A DNA stretch of 64,000 bases from an uncultured Porphyromonas sp. Lineage in GTDB: Bacteria; Bacteroidota; Bacteroidia; Bacteroidales; Porphyromonadaceae. Below, piece after piece: positions 45,101 to 52,041 of this stretch (position 1 is the stretch's first letter; every line of letters begins with the position of its first letter). The notes under the pieces are model-generated. The model did not search any database. It was not told the origin of the DNA and was given only the letters and a program-made list of their open reading frames with translations. A program made the position numbers and the translations under genes. The stretch covers positions 129,717 through 193,716 of the forward strand of contig NZ_CALIXW010000036.1 in assembly GCF_938046015.1 (NCBI RefSeq). The letters are read 5' to 3'.

Positions 45101-47027
45101 CGATGCTCGCCGTCAGGTCGTGCGTCTCCTTGAGGTCACTGCGTAGCTCGCCCTCTAGGCGGAGGCGGCCAGAGAGTCCTGTCTCACTGAGGCCGAGGCG
45201 CTGTAGGTCTAGATCGAAGAGGTCCAGTGCCAGTGCCGTGGTGATGCCCTTGCGCGAGAGGATGCCGTCTAGGAGGAGAGAGAGGTTCGCCCCTCTATTG
45301 GCGCTGTTGAGGGCGAGGCCTAGGTAGCCGCCCTTGAGATCCGCGTCGAGTGTGATATCGTGCAGCGGCAGCGTCCCGTAGTCTAGAGCCTCTAGACGCC
45401 CTGTGATCTTGGTCCAGGTGTGCGGGCTGAGGATGTCGAAGCCCTGCCCCTGAGCTGCGAGCTCGAGTGACATAGCCCCGAGGCCGAGCTTGGGGGCAAA
45501 GTGAGCCAGGTCGAGCCTCGTCGTGCGGAGCTTGGCCTCGTAGCGCTTGGCGCGGTCGAGGTAGCTTGCCTCGAGCTGAGCTCCTCCCGTGCTCTCCTTG
45601 AGCTGCAGCTGTAGGGCGTAGTCTCCCCGCTTGATCTTGACCTGCCCCTTGAGGCTAAGCCCCTTGGGGAGCCTGTACTCCCTCGTGAGTTCGGGCGAGA
45701 CTAAGGAAAGGAGGGAGGTTGCCTTGGCTCCGAGCTCGGTCTCCAGCTGGAGGTGCCCCGAGCGCTGGGCGTCATCGGTGAGCGCGTAGAGGGGCCCGCC
45801 TAAGGAGAGGCTAAGGACGTCGGGCCAGCTGAGCTCGAGCCTAGTCTGCAGCTCGGAGAGCGTACCCTTGAGGGCGAGGTCGAGCTTGAGCGGAGCTAGG
45901 AGCTGGCGGTGGCGCATGCGGCCGACGAGCTGGGTCTCGGTCTCGACCTGCTCCAGTGCTTGGCCCGAGAGGTTTAGGATGTCGGCTGTGCCTAGGCTCG
46001 CCTTCAGGTCGAAGTCAAGGGCGGCGCGCTTGTCCTGCTTCAGTAGGCTCCAGGGCATGCTGAGCTGCCCCTGGATGTGGGACTCGGAGGTCCTCAGCTC
46101 GAGGTCCTCCAGCTGCATCGCAAGGCTATCCATACGATAGCTCCCCGAGAGCTGGCGGAGGCTTAGCCCCGAGCGCTCATCGAAGGCGGTACGTAGGAGC
46201 TGCAGCCTCAGCACGCGCCCCTCGGAATAGATAGACGAAGCCTCCAGCAGCGCCTCGCGTAGCTCTATGTGCTGGGGATCGAAGTGGGGCGTCCGTGCCT
46301 GGGTCGTGTCTACGGCGTAGCGGAGGCTGGGGGCCTCGAGCTGCGCGTGGCCGATCTCGAAGCGCAGGTGCTCGAGGTCGGACTGTATGCGCTCGGCACT
46401 GAGCTGCTTTACCAGCCCCGCGAGGTAGAGTGAATCGTGGGGAAGGCGGATGTCGAGCTCCGTCGAGGAGAGGGACACAGCACCAGCCTTGATGCGCCAC
46501 TGGACGGGGGGCGTCTTCTCGCTCTTCGTCGTGTCGCTGGAGTGATAGACCACGCGGCCGCCTCGGGTGAGGAGGCGGTCGAGCTGTACGTCCTGCTGTC
46601 CCCAGTCGAGCCTAAGCCCCTCGGCGGCAGCGGCAGCGAGGGCAACTGAGGTATAGGTCAGGCCCGTGCTGTCGGTCGTCTGATAGGCGACGCGCTCCAG
46701 CGCTACTCGGGGTACCTCGAGCCGCTCATCGAGCAGCGAGCGCCACGAAGGTGAGAGGCTAAGGGAGCCTACGGAGAGCAGCGTGTCGCCAGGAGCCTGC
46801 ACCATGCGGAAGCCCTTTACGCTCAGGTCTAGGGGGAAGCCTAGGTGGAGCTCGTCCAGCTCTACCTGCATCCCGAGCTGCTTGGACAGCAAGGCCGTCG
46901 CCTGCCCGACGACGAAGCGCTGGATGGGCGGGACGTAGAGGGCGACTATGAGGAGTATAATAAGCGCAAAAGGTGCTAGGAGTATCCCTAGCACCAAGCG
47001 CTTGACGAAGCGGGGCGAGTACTGCAT
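42198..47027 (-). CDS. tamB: TamB-like translocation and assembly module protein
   Basis: Very long periplasm-spanning AsmA/TamB-family protein, 1609 residues. An N-terminal inner-membrane anchor (about 10-32) is followed by an AsmA-like start (KQLGMQVELDELHLGFP). A long stretch of beta-rich repeats forms the lipid-binding groove. The C-terminal TamB (DUF490) domain includes SSAQRVTFNVSIKVSDYVNRM, EEQGKQAIALMATGVYLG and LSLGVDRYDGS. A charged Lys/Gln-rich, Ser-rich tail (last 60 residues) is probably disordered. It lies 57 bp after fcl and 12 bp before its TamA-like partner. Confidence 0.93.
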   Translation of the reverse strand: MQYSPRFVKRLVLGILLAPFALIILLIVALYVPPIQRFVVGQATALLSKQLGMQVELDELHLGFPLDLSVKGFRMVQAPGDTLLSVGSLSLSPSWRSLLDERLEVPRVALERVAYQTTDSTGLTYTSVALAAAAAEGLRLDWGQQDVQLDRLLTRGGRVVYHSSDTTKSEKTPPVQWRIKAGAVSLSSTELDIRLPHDSLYLAGLVKQLSAERIQSDLEHLRFEIGHAQLEAPSLRYAVDTTQARTPHFDPQHIELREALLEASSIYSEGRVLRLQLLRTAFDERSGLSLRQLSGSYRMDSLAMQLEDLELRTSESHIQGQLSMPWSLLKQDKRAALDFDLKASLGTADILNLSGQALEQVETETQLVGRMRHRQLLAPLKLDLALKGTLSELQTRLELSWPDVLSLSLGGPLYALTDDAQRSGHLQLETELGAKATSLLSLVSPELTREYRLPKGLSLKGQVKIKRGDYALQLQLKESTGGAQLEASYLDRAKRYEAKLRTTRLDLAHFAPKLGLGAMSLELAAQGQGFDILSPHTWTKITGRLEALDYGTLPLHDITLDADLKGGYLGLALNSANRGANLSLLLDGILSRKGITTALALDLFDLDLQRLGLSETGLSGRLRLEGELRSDLKETHDLTASIDSAVLVFQGDTLQPPRFDLLVSTNAHSILGNVSSGDMKGQLQLSAGPTELQKSLGKLLDQATAQWQLIASGKSARRQLEDLVPLLPSAQLSLTMGNNNPLRYYLANQQIALGGLSASWHTDPYKGISGSMHISDLRIDTLRLKEVHLAAETERTARPAQPDSLTLHLKGMVNKQRFRGQAGFNIEAQLQTTLQAGALGFAWRDESGTLVHGTHLSGVWGGDAYQLRFDQERLRIAYKDFSINPDNHLSLRKRDYLLLGSLRLQGAERGLLSLEAKDEPLGTQDVMLSIQNLYLEDFRALGLPDVAGVFFGDIHYQRQGKLSAQPTISGDLSLTNFRYEDKKFGHFTTSLFYEPRTDDSHYITADVGYNGRSAMSIDGIYYPKRRVSPLSGTLQLNSFPLELANPFLSASGSSIEGAAEGSIHLSGSLTEPILSGQVALSKTLLHLSTYGMHLQLDSIPVRLEGSTIHFDHYAIHPSVDPKKAIYIDGKIEQSTSPKAKASLRITSDELTLLNDLRPKREDQLLYGRIVASTNMQVTGPMTGLRVRGALNVLSGTNCTYIMREDPLETSQGTNGLVSFVDFADTLFTKRVEPISPSFGGLDVNLSIHIDPSVRVGADLTADGQDYAHAQGGGTLHFTYPPFGQMSLRGRYEMSGGGDLSYTLPVVGNKKFSIDPTSTLSWNGPVSNPYLNFSATQSVKATVNESGSSAQRVTFNVSIKVSDYVNRMNLSFGLSAPDNLSMQNSLATMTTEEQGKQAIALMATGVYLGSGSGTGNLDLNNALTSLLQSQINKTAGKLLQGTDLSLGVDRYDGSSGEAARTDYTYSFSRRFYNDRIRIVVGGKVQSGANSSSQGQNFLDNVSLQYQLDKTGEQYFSLYHKRVTDNILEGEYSETGVGYVLRRKLYSLWDLFRPKAKTKAGQQKAQPLFFTPGVYDSTPSSTRSQTSADTLRHDSVPLIRRTQGAHSSSTH

Positions 47028-47084
47028 CCTATCGGAGCGTATATAGATGAAGAGCGGTGGAGGCTATGGGGGGAAGTGTGAAGG

Positions 47085-48170
47085 CTAGTGCGTCAGGTAC
47101 CAGTCGTAGAGCCGCACGACGCCCTCCTCGATCTCCACGCTGTGCTGCCAGCCTAGGGCGTGGAGCTTGTCGACGGAGCAGAGCTTGCGCATGGTGCCGT
47201 CGGGCTTAGTGCTGTCCCAGCGGATCTCGCCCTCGTAGCCTATGGTACGGGCGATGAGCTCGGCCAGTGCGCGTATCGAGAGCTCGTGGCCGCTGCCGAT
47301 GTTGATGTGGCAGTTGCGGATCTCCTTGCTCCCCTCGGGATAGAGGTCGGCAAAGTCTACATGCTCCAGCACATAGAGCGAAGCGGCGGCCATGTCCTCA
47401 CTCCAGAGGAACTCACGCAGCGGCTTGCCCGAGCCCCAGAGCTCGATGCGGTCGGGGTGGATGCCGAAGCGCGCGAGCAGCGCTGAGAGCTCAGCCTCGC
47501 TCCCTGTCCCCGATTCGCCTGCTACGGGACGCTTCTGGAGGTCGGCGCGCACGGCAGCCCAGTCTCCGAGGTCGAGGCACTTGGAGAGGTAGATCTTGCG
47601 TATCATGGCGGGCAGGACGTGGCTATTCTCGAGGTGGAAGTTGTCGTTGGGCCCGTAGAGATTGGTCGGCATGACGGCGATGTAGTTGGTGCCGTACTGC
47701 AGGTTGAGGCTCTCGCAGAGCTTGAGCCCCGCGATCTTGGCGATGGCGTAGGGCTCATTGGTGTACTCCAGCGGGCCCGTGAGGAGCTCGTCCTCGGGGA
47801 TGGGCTGCTTGGCCTCACGCGGATAGATGCAGCTGCTGCCCAAGAAGAGCAGGTCCTGCACGCCGTGGCGGAAGCTCTCGCCGATGACGTTCTGCTGGAT
47901 CTGGAGGTTCTGATAGATGAAGTCCCCGCGGTAGGTGTTGTTGGCGAGGATGCCCCCGACGTGGGCGGCAGCGAGGATGACGACCTCGGGCTGCTCGCTG
48001 TCGAAGAACTCACGGACGGCCACGGGATCTAGCAGGTCGAGCTCGGCATGTGTGCGCCCGATGAGCTGGGTGAAGCCACGGGCCTCAAGCTGGCGCCAGA
48101 TCGCTGAGCCTACGAGGCCGCGATGTCCCGCGACGTAGATCTTGGTACTAGGGTTTAGCTTGGTCTTCAT
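47085..48170 (-). CDS. fcl: GDP-L-fucose synthase
   Basis: Epimerase-reductase that turns GDP-4-keto-6-deoxymannose into GDP-L-fucose with NADPH. It is 361 residues. The SDR fold shows VAGHRGLVGSA (13-23) and FLGSSCIYP with the catalytic Ser; NEPYAIAKIAG holds the YxxxK pair. An insertion of about 40 residues before RIELWGSGKPLREF is typical of Bacteroidetes forms. It starts 2 bp after gmd, its metabolic predecessor. The product feeds fucosylated capsule or surface glycans. Confidence 0.96.
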   Translation of the reverse strand: MKTKLNPSTKIYVAGHRGLVGSAIWRQLEARGFTQLIGRTHAELDLLDPVAVREFFDSEQPEVVILAAAHVGGILANNTYRGDFIYQNLQIQQNVIGESFRHGVQDLLFLGSSCIYPREAKQPIPEDELLTGPLEYTNEPYAIAKIAGLKLCESLNLQYGTNYIAVMPTNLYGPNDNFHLENSHVLPAMIRKIYLSKCLDLGDWAAVRADLQKRPVAGESGTGSEAELSALLARFGIHPDRIELWGSGKPLREFLWSEDMAAASLYVLEHVDFADLYPEGSKEIRNCHINIGSGHELSIRALAELIARTIGYEGEIRWDSTKPDGTMRKLCSVDKLHALGWQHSVEIEEGVVRLYDWYLTH

Positions 48171-48172
48171 CT

Positions 48173-49243
48173 TTACAGTGCTCTTTGGCCCTTGCGGACG
48201 TAGTCCATGTCGTGGGTGACCATGAGGCGGACGAGTTCGTCGAAGCTGGTCTTCTGTGGGTTCCAGCCTAGCAGCTGCTTGGCCTTGCTGGGGTCGCCGA
48301 GCAGCGTCTCTACCTCTGCAGGGCGGAAGTACTGGGGATCGACCTCCACCAGCACGCGTCCCGTAGCCTGGTCGATGCCGCGCTCCTCGATGCCCGAGCC
48401 CTCCCAGCGAAGCTCTATGCCCGCCTCACGGAAGGCCTTCTCTGTGAACTCACGGACCGAGTGCTGCTCGCCCGTGGCGATGACGAAGTCCTCGGGCTGG
48501 TCGTGCTGCAGCATCAGCCACATGCACTCCACGTAGTCACGAGCGTAGCCCCAGTCTCGTAGGGCGTCGAGGTTGCCCAGATAGAGCTTGTCCTGCATGC
48601 CCTGGGCGATGCGTGCTGCCGCCAGGGTGATCTTGCGCGTGACGAAGGTCTCGCCGCGGCGCTCACTCTCGTGGTTGAAGAGGATGCCATTGACGGCGAA
48701 CATCCCGTAGCTCTCTCTGTAGTTCTTCGTGATCCAGTAGCCGTAGAGCTTGGCCACGCCGTAGGGTGAGCGGGGATAGAAGGGCGTCGTCTCGCGCTGA
48801 GGAATCTCCTGGACGAGGCCGTAGAGCTCCGAGGTCGAGGCCTGATAGATGCGTGTGCGCTGCTCGAGGCCGAGGATACGCACGGCCTCCAGTAGGCGCA
48901 GCGTGCCCGTAGCATCCACCTCGGCGGTGTACTCAGGGACGTCGAAGGAGACCTTGACGTGGCTCTGCGCGGCAAGGTTGTAGATCTCGTCGGGCTGGAT
49001 CTGCTGGATGATGCGGATGAGCGAACTGGAGTCGGTCAAGTCCCCGTAATGGAGGTTGAGCGCGCGCCGCTGCTTCATGTCGCGCACCCACTGGTCGAAG
49101 TAGAGATGCTCGATGCGCTCGGTGTTGAAGGAGGACGAGCGGCGGATGATGCCGTGTACCTCGTAGCCCTTCTCGATGAGTAGCTCGGCGAGGTAGGACC
49201 CGTCCTGCCCCGTCACGCCCGTGATCAGTGCGACCTTAGCCAT
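48173..49243 (-). CDS. gmd: GDP-mannose 4,6-dehydratase
   Basis: First committed step from GDP-mannose to GDP-fucose. The ATG at 49241-49243 gives 356 residues starting MAKVALITGVTGQDGSYLAE, the usual N-terminus; a longer reading would add a non-conserved leader that nearly reaches the promoter. Motifs are GVTGQDG (9-15), RRSSSFNTERIEHLY, the catalytic YQASTSELYG with Thr-Ser-Glu, and SPYGVAKLYGYW with the YxxxK. It heads the gmd-fcl-tamB-tamA-like-priA run, with a promoter element 37 bp upstream. Confidence 0.97.
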   Translation of the reverse strand: MAKVALITGVTGQDGSYLAELLIEKGYEVHGIIRRSSSFNTERIEHLYFDQWVRDMKQRRALNLHYGDLTDSSSLIRIIQQIQPDEIYNLAAQSHVKVSFDVPEYTAEVDATGTLRLLEAVRILGLEQRTRIYQASTSELYGLVQEIPQRETTPFYPRSPYGVAKLYGYWITKNYRESYGMFAVNGILFNHESERRGETFVTRKITLAAARIAQGMQDKLYLGNLDALRDWGYARDYVECMWLMLQHDQPEDFVIATGEQHSVREFTEKAFREAGIELRWEGSGIEERGIDQATGRVLVEVDPQYFRPAEVETLLGDPSKAKQLLGWNPQKTSFDELVRLMVTHDMDYVRKGQRAL

Positions 49244-49279
49244 ATATAATGTATCGTGTTGCTTGTGTTGGTTTGCCTG

Positions 49280-49287
49280 CAAAGATA
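49280..49287 (-). promoter_or_regulatory. Bacteroidetes -7 promoter element for gmd
   Basis: Minus-strand TATCTTTG matches TAnnTTTG, 37 bp before the gmd start. Confidence 0.65.
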
Positions 49288-49574
49288 CGCTATTTCGCAG
49301 AGCTCCTCGGGCCTAAGCGCGGCGCGGATGCTCCCCTCTAGGGGCAGCGGCTAGCAAGGCTGCGCCTCTCGACCCTTGCCTTGGGTGAGAGCGGTCTACT
49401 AAGGGCTGCCCCTCGAGGGGCTGTGAGGCGCTCTATAAGTCCGCCCTAGGGGCGTCGCAGCCTTGAGCGGCTAGAGGCGGAGGAAATACGCTTTAGGCAG
49501 AAAGCCCCCCCTTTCCCTAGGGGTGTAAGAAGGCTCTCTCCGCAGGGGGCAAAATTTCTGTCCGCAAGGCGCCG

Positions 49575-49640
49575 AATTTTTGTGCGGAAGAAAATAAATT
49601 TCTGTGCGCACGAAAATTTATTTTCTTCCGCACAAAAATT
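49575..49640. repeat. 66-bp AT-rich near-perfect palindrome
   Basis: Two 27-bp arms (49575-49601 and 49614-49640) are perfect inverted repeats. The 12-nt centre itself holds the 8-bp palindrome GTGCGCAC (49604-49611). It is rich in A and T (AAATTT, TTTTTGTG, AGAAAATAAA) inside very GC-rich sequence. Related partial motifs (CAAAATTTCTG..CCGCA) lie just to the left at 49548-49566. It stands between the divergent gmd and nhaC-type genes, so it does not follow any gene and is unlikely to be a simple terminator. A MITE-like or protein-binding element is possible. Confidence 0.9.
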
Positions 49641-49798
49641 TCCCGCCCTGCGCACCCCGTCCCGCTTCGGGGCTGTGCGGGATGCGCTGTGCTCTAGGCT
49701 GGGGCTGGGGCACGAGGAGGTTGCGGACTTCACCCTCGTCTTGGGTACAGCGCAGGGCGGGATGAGCCTCGTCGGGATGCGGGCGGTGGGGGAGAGGC

Positions 49799-49882
49799 GT
49801 GAGGGATATCAGTGAGACGGCTGAGGGACGTCAGTCAGGCCGCTCATGGATATCTGTCGGGAGGCCGAGGGCTATCCCTCAC
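49799..49882 (+). repeat. Phased-dyad intergenic repeat, copy H (4 units)
   Basis: Centres at 49807.5, 49829.5, 49851.5 and 49873.5, exactly 22 bp apart, with GACGTC in unit 2. The first ten bases (GTGAGGGATA) are the perfect inverted complement of the last ten (TATCCCTCAC). It lies in the divergent 820-bp gap 49244-50063, which also holds the gmd promoter, the 66-bp palindrome and the nhaC promoter. Bases 49290-49545 show nothing I can name. Confidence 0.92.
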
Positions 49883-49942
49883 GGAGCTGAGGCTAGGCTC
49901 GCAGCTCGCTGTGTCCTCGCCGAGCCCTTGCTGCGTAGGGTA

Positions 49943-49976
49943 TTTGGGGGGCTCCTCGCCAAAAGCTGTACCTTTG
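49943..49976 (+). promoter_or_regulatory. Promoter for the NhaC-type antiporter operon
   Basis: TTTG at 49943-49946 and TACCTTTG at 49969-49976 are separated by 22 bp, close to the Bacteroidetes -33/-7 layout. It lies 88 bp before the start codon and is the best two-part promoter in the window. Confidence 0.68.
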
Positions 49977-50063
49977 TGGACGATTGCTTCGAGGAGGTGC
50001 GTGCTTGAGTCCGCACTCGCTCCGTAGCTCTATTAGCTTAGTCTTCCCCTTCGTCCAAGGCCT

Positions 50064-51452
50064 ATGTCGCATCACCCCAATACTTCGCCCCGATCGCTGG
50101 GTTGGCTCGGTCTGAGTCCGCTCTTTGTCTTCCTCGCCGTGTATCTCCTGAGCTCGCTGCTCTCGGTGGACTTCTACCGCGCCGTGTATCTCCTGAGGCC
50201 GCTGCTCTCGGGGGACTTCGACCCCGTGTATTTCCTGAGGTCGCTGCTCTCGGTGGACTTCTACCGCATGCCCATTGCGGTGGCCTTCCTCGTGGCCTCG
50301 GGCTACGCACTGCTGATTACCCGCGGGGTGCGTCTGGAGGAGCGTATCCGCCAGTTCTCCCACGGGGCGGCCGACAGCAATATCCTCCTGATGATATGGA
50401 TCTTCGTACTGGCGGGGGCCTTCGCCCAAGGGGCTAAGAGCATGGGCGCGATCGACGCGACGGTCAATACCATCCTGAGCTTCCTGCCCTCCTCCTTCCT
50501 GCTGCCGGGGCTCTTCATCGCCTCCTGCTTCATCTCCCTCTCCATCGGGACGAGCGTCGGCACGGTGGTGGCGCTGGTGCCCATCGCGCTCGGGGTGGCG
50601 GATAGCCTCGGCCTCTCGGACGCCTACGTCGCAGCCATCGTGACGGGCGGAGCCTTCTTCGGGGACAACCTCTCCTTCATCTCGGACACGACGATCGCCG
50701 CGACGCGGACGCAGGGCTGCAGCATGCGGGATAAGTTCCGCGTCAACCTCGGGATCGTCCTGCCCGCAGCCCTCATCGCCCTCGTGGTCTACCTACTGCG
50801 CGGCATAGACTTGCCCGAACCGAAGTTCGTCGAGCCGGGCTCCTTCTGGCTCATGCTACCCTACCTGCTGGTGCTCATCTCGGCGCTGGCTGGAGTGAAC
50901 GTGCTCGTGGTACTCGGCATCGGCATCCTCTCCAGCGGGCTCATCGGCGTGCTGACAGGGGCCATCGCTCCCTGGGGCTGGGTCGCCGCGCTAGGTGAAG
51001 GGATAAGCGGCATGGGCGAGCTCATCATCGTCACCCTGCTGGCGGGGGGCATGCTGGAGCTGATCCGCTACAACGGCGGTATCGACTACCTGCTCTCCAA
51101 GCTCACACACCGCATCAATGGCAAGCGTGGGGCAGAGCTCACCATCGCCGCCCTCGTCTCCGTGGCCAACCTCTGTACGGCCAATAACACCATAGCTATC
51201 CTCACCACGGGCGAGGTCTCCCGAGAGATCACTGAGCGCTACCAGCTCGACCCGCGCAAGACGGCCAGCATCCTCGATACCTTCTCCTGCTTCGTCCAGG
51301 GGCTCATCCCCTACGGTGCACAGCTGCTCCTGGCCTCCAAGCTCACGGGCGTCTCGCCCATCGCCATCATCCCGCACCTCTACTACCCCTTCATCATGGG
51401 CGGCATGGCGCTGCTCTCCATCCTGCTGCGCTACCCCCGTCGCTACTCTTAG
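50064..51452 (+). CDS. Na+/H+ antiporter, NhaC family, with N-terminal tandem repeat
   Basis: Inner-membrane ion antiporter of the NhaC/ion-transporter superfamily, 462 residues with about 11 helices. Family segments include ISLSIGTSVGTVVALVPIA, TGGAFFGDNLSFISDTTIAA (conserved Asp residues of the ion path) and AANLCTANNTIAI-like VANLCTANNTIAILTTGE. Residues about 25-68 contain three near-identical copies of VYLL-SLLSVDFYR encoded by a DNA tandem repeat (50136-50267), where homologues have one. This lengthens the first helix or outer loop. First gene of nhaC-GNAT-cbiGF, with a promoter at 49943-49976. Confidence 0.9.
   Translation: MSHHPNTSPRSLGWLGLSPLFVFLAVYLLSSLLSVDFYRAVYLLRPLLSGDFDPVYFLRSLLSVDFYRMPIAVAFLVASGYALLITRGVRLEERIRQFSHGAADSNILLMIWIFVLAGAFAQGAKSMGAIDATVNTILSFLPSSFLLPGLFIASCFISLSIGTSVGTVVALVPIALGVADSLGLSDAYVAAIVTGGAFFGDNLSFISDTTIAATRTQGCSMRDKFRVNLGIVLPAALIALVVYLLRGIDLPEPKFVEPGSFWLMLPYLLVLISALAGVNVLVVLGIGILSSGLIGVLTGAIAPWGWVAALGEGISGMGELIIVTLLAGGMLELIRYNGGIDYLLSKLTHRINGKRGAELTIAALVSVANLCTANNTIAILTTGEVSREITERYQLDPRKTASILDTFSCFVQGLIPYGAQLLLASKLTGVSPIAIIPHLYYPFIMGGMALLSILLRYPRRYS
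50136..50267 (+). repeat. Three-copy in-frame tandem repeat inside the antiporter gene
   Basis: Units of 45, 42 and 45 bp (50136-50180, 50181-50222, 50223-50267), each beginning CCGTGTAT-TCCTGAG and containing CGCTGCTCTCGG-GGACTTC. All lengths are multiples of three, so the frame is kept. Copies 1 and 3 are the most alike; copy 2 lacks one codon. Confidence 0.93.
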
Positions 51453-51464
51453 CCCCCTAGCCCC

Positions 51465-52004
51465 ATGTCTACCATCCAGCTACAGCTCCTCGGCCTCGAC
51501 GATAGGACGCCCGAGCATCTGCGTGCCGCCTACGAGGCCGCCTTCCCGCCTGAGGAGCGCCGTCCCTGGGAGGAGCTCTTCGCCCTCGAGGGCTCGCGGC
51601 ACCACGTCTGCCTCGTGCAGCAGGCAGGGCAGACGATAGGACTGGCCGTCGGCTGGGATCTCCCGAGCGCCTGCTACTACGAGTATCTGCTCATCGACCC
51701 CACCTATCGTGGGCAGGGGCTAGGAGCTGAGGTGGTACGCCTCCTGCAAGGGCGCAATCGTGCCGCTCGCCCCTTCGTCCTGGAGTGCGAGCCTAGGGGC
51801 TACAGTCCTGAGGCCGAGCGGCGCCTAGCCTTCTACGCCCGTTTGGGGCTCGACCCACAGCCCTACGACTACGTGCAGCCCCCCTACGGCGAGGGCCTGC
51901 CCTGGGTGCCTCTGCACCTGCTCTCTGACCGTAGGCTTGAGCTCGAGACCTACGAGCAAATACGCCGTGATATCCATCAGTATGTCTATAAGGTGATGCC
52001 CTAG
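51465..52004 (+). CDS. GNAT family N-acetyltransferase
   Basis: Acetyl-CoA-dependent acyltransferase of unknown substrate, 179 residues. The acetyl-CoA binding motif A is visible as YLLIDPTYRGQGLGAEVV (about 74-91), with the R-x-x-G-x-G core at 82-87. A Glu-rich beta strand (FVLECEP) and a C-terminal FYARLGL motif (motif B) follow. It lies 12 bp after the antiporter gene and 37 bp before the cobalamin fusion gene. The neighbours give no clear clue to its substrate. Confidence 0.88.
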   Translation: MSTIQLQLLGLDDRTPEHLRAAYEAAFPPEERRPWEELFALEGSRHHVCLVQQAGQTIGLAVGWDLPSACYYEYLLIDPTYRGQGLGAEVVRLLQGRNRAARPFVLECEPRGYSPEAERRLAFYARLGLDPQPYDYVQPPYGEGLPWVPLHLLSDRRLELETYEQIRRDIHQYVYKVMP

Positions 52005-52041
52005 CAGCGTCGCACGACCCATATTAACTACAGGAACTCTA

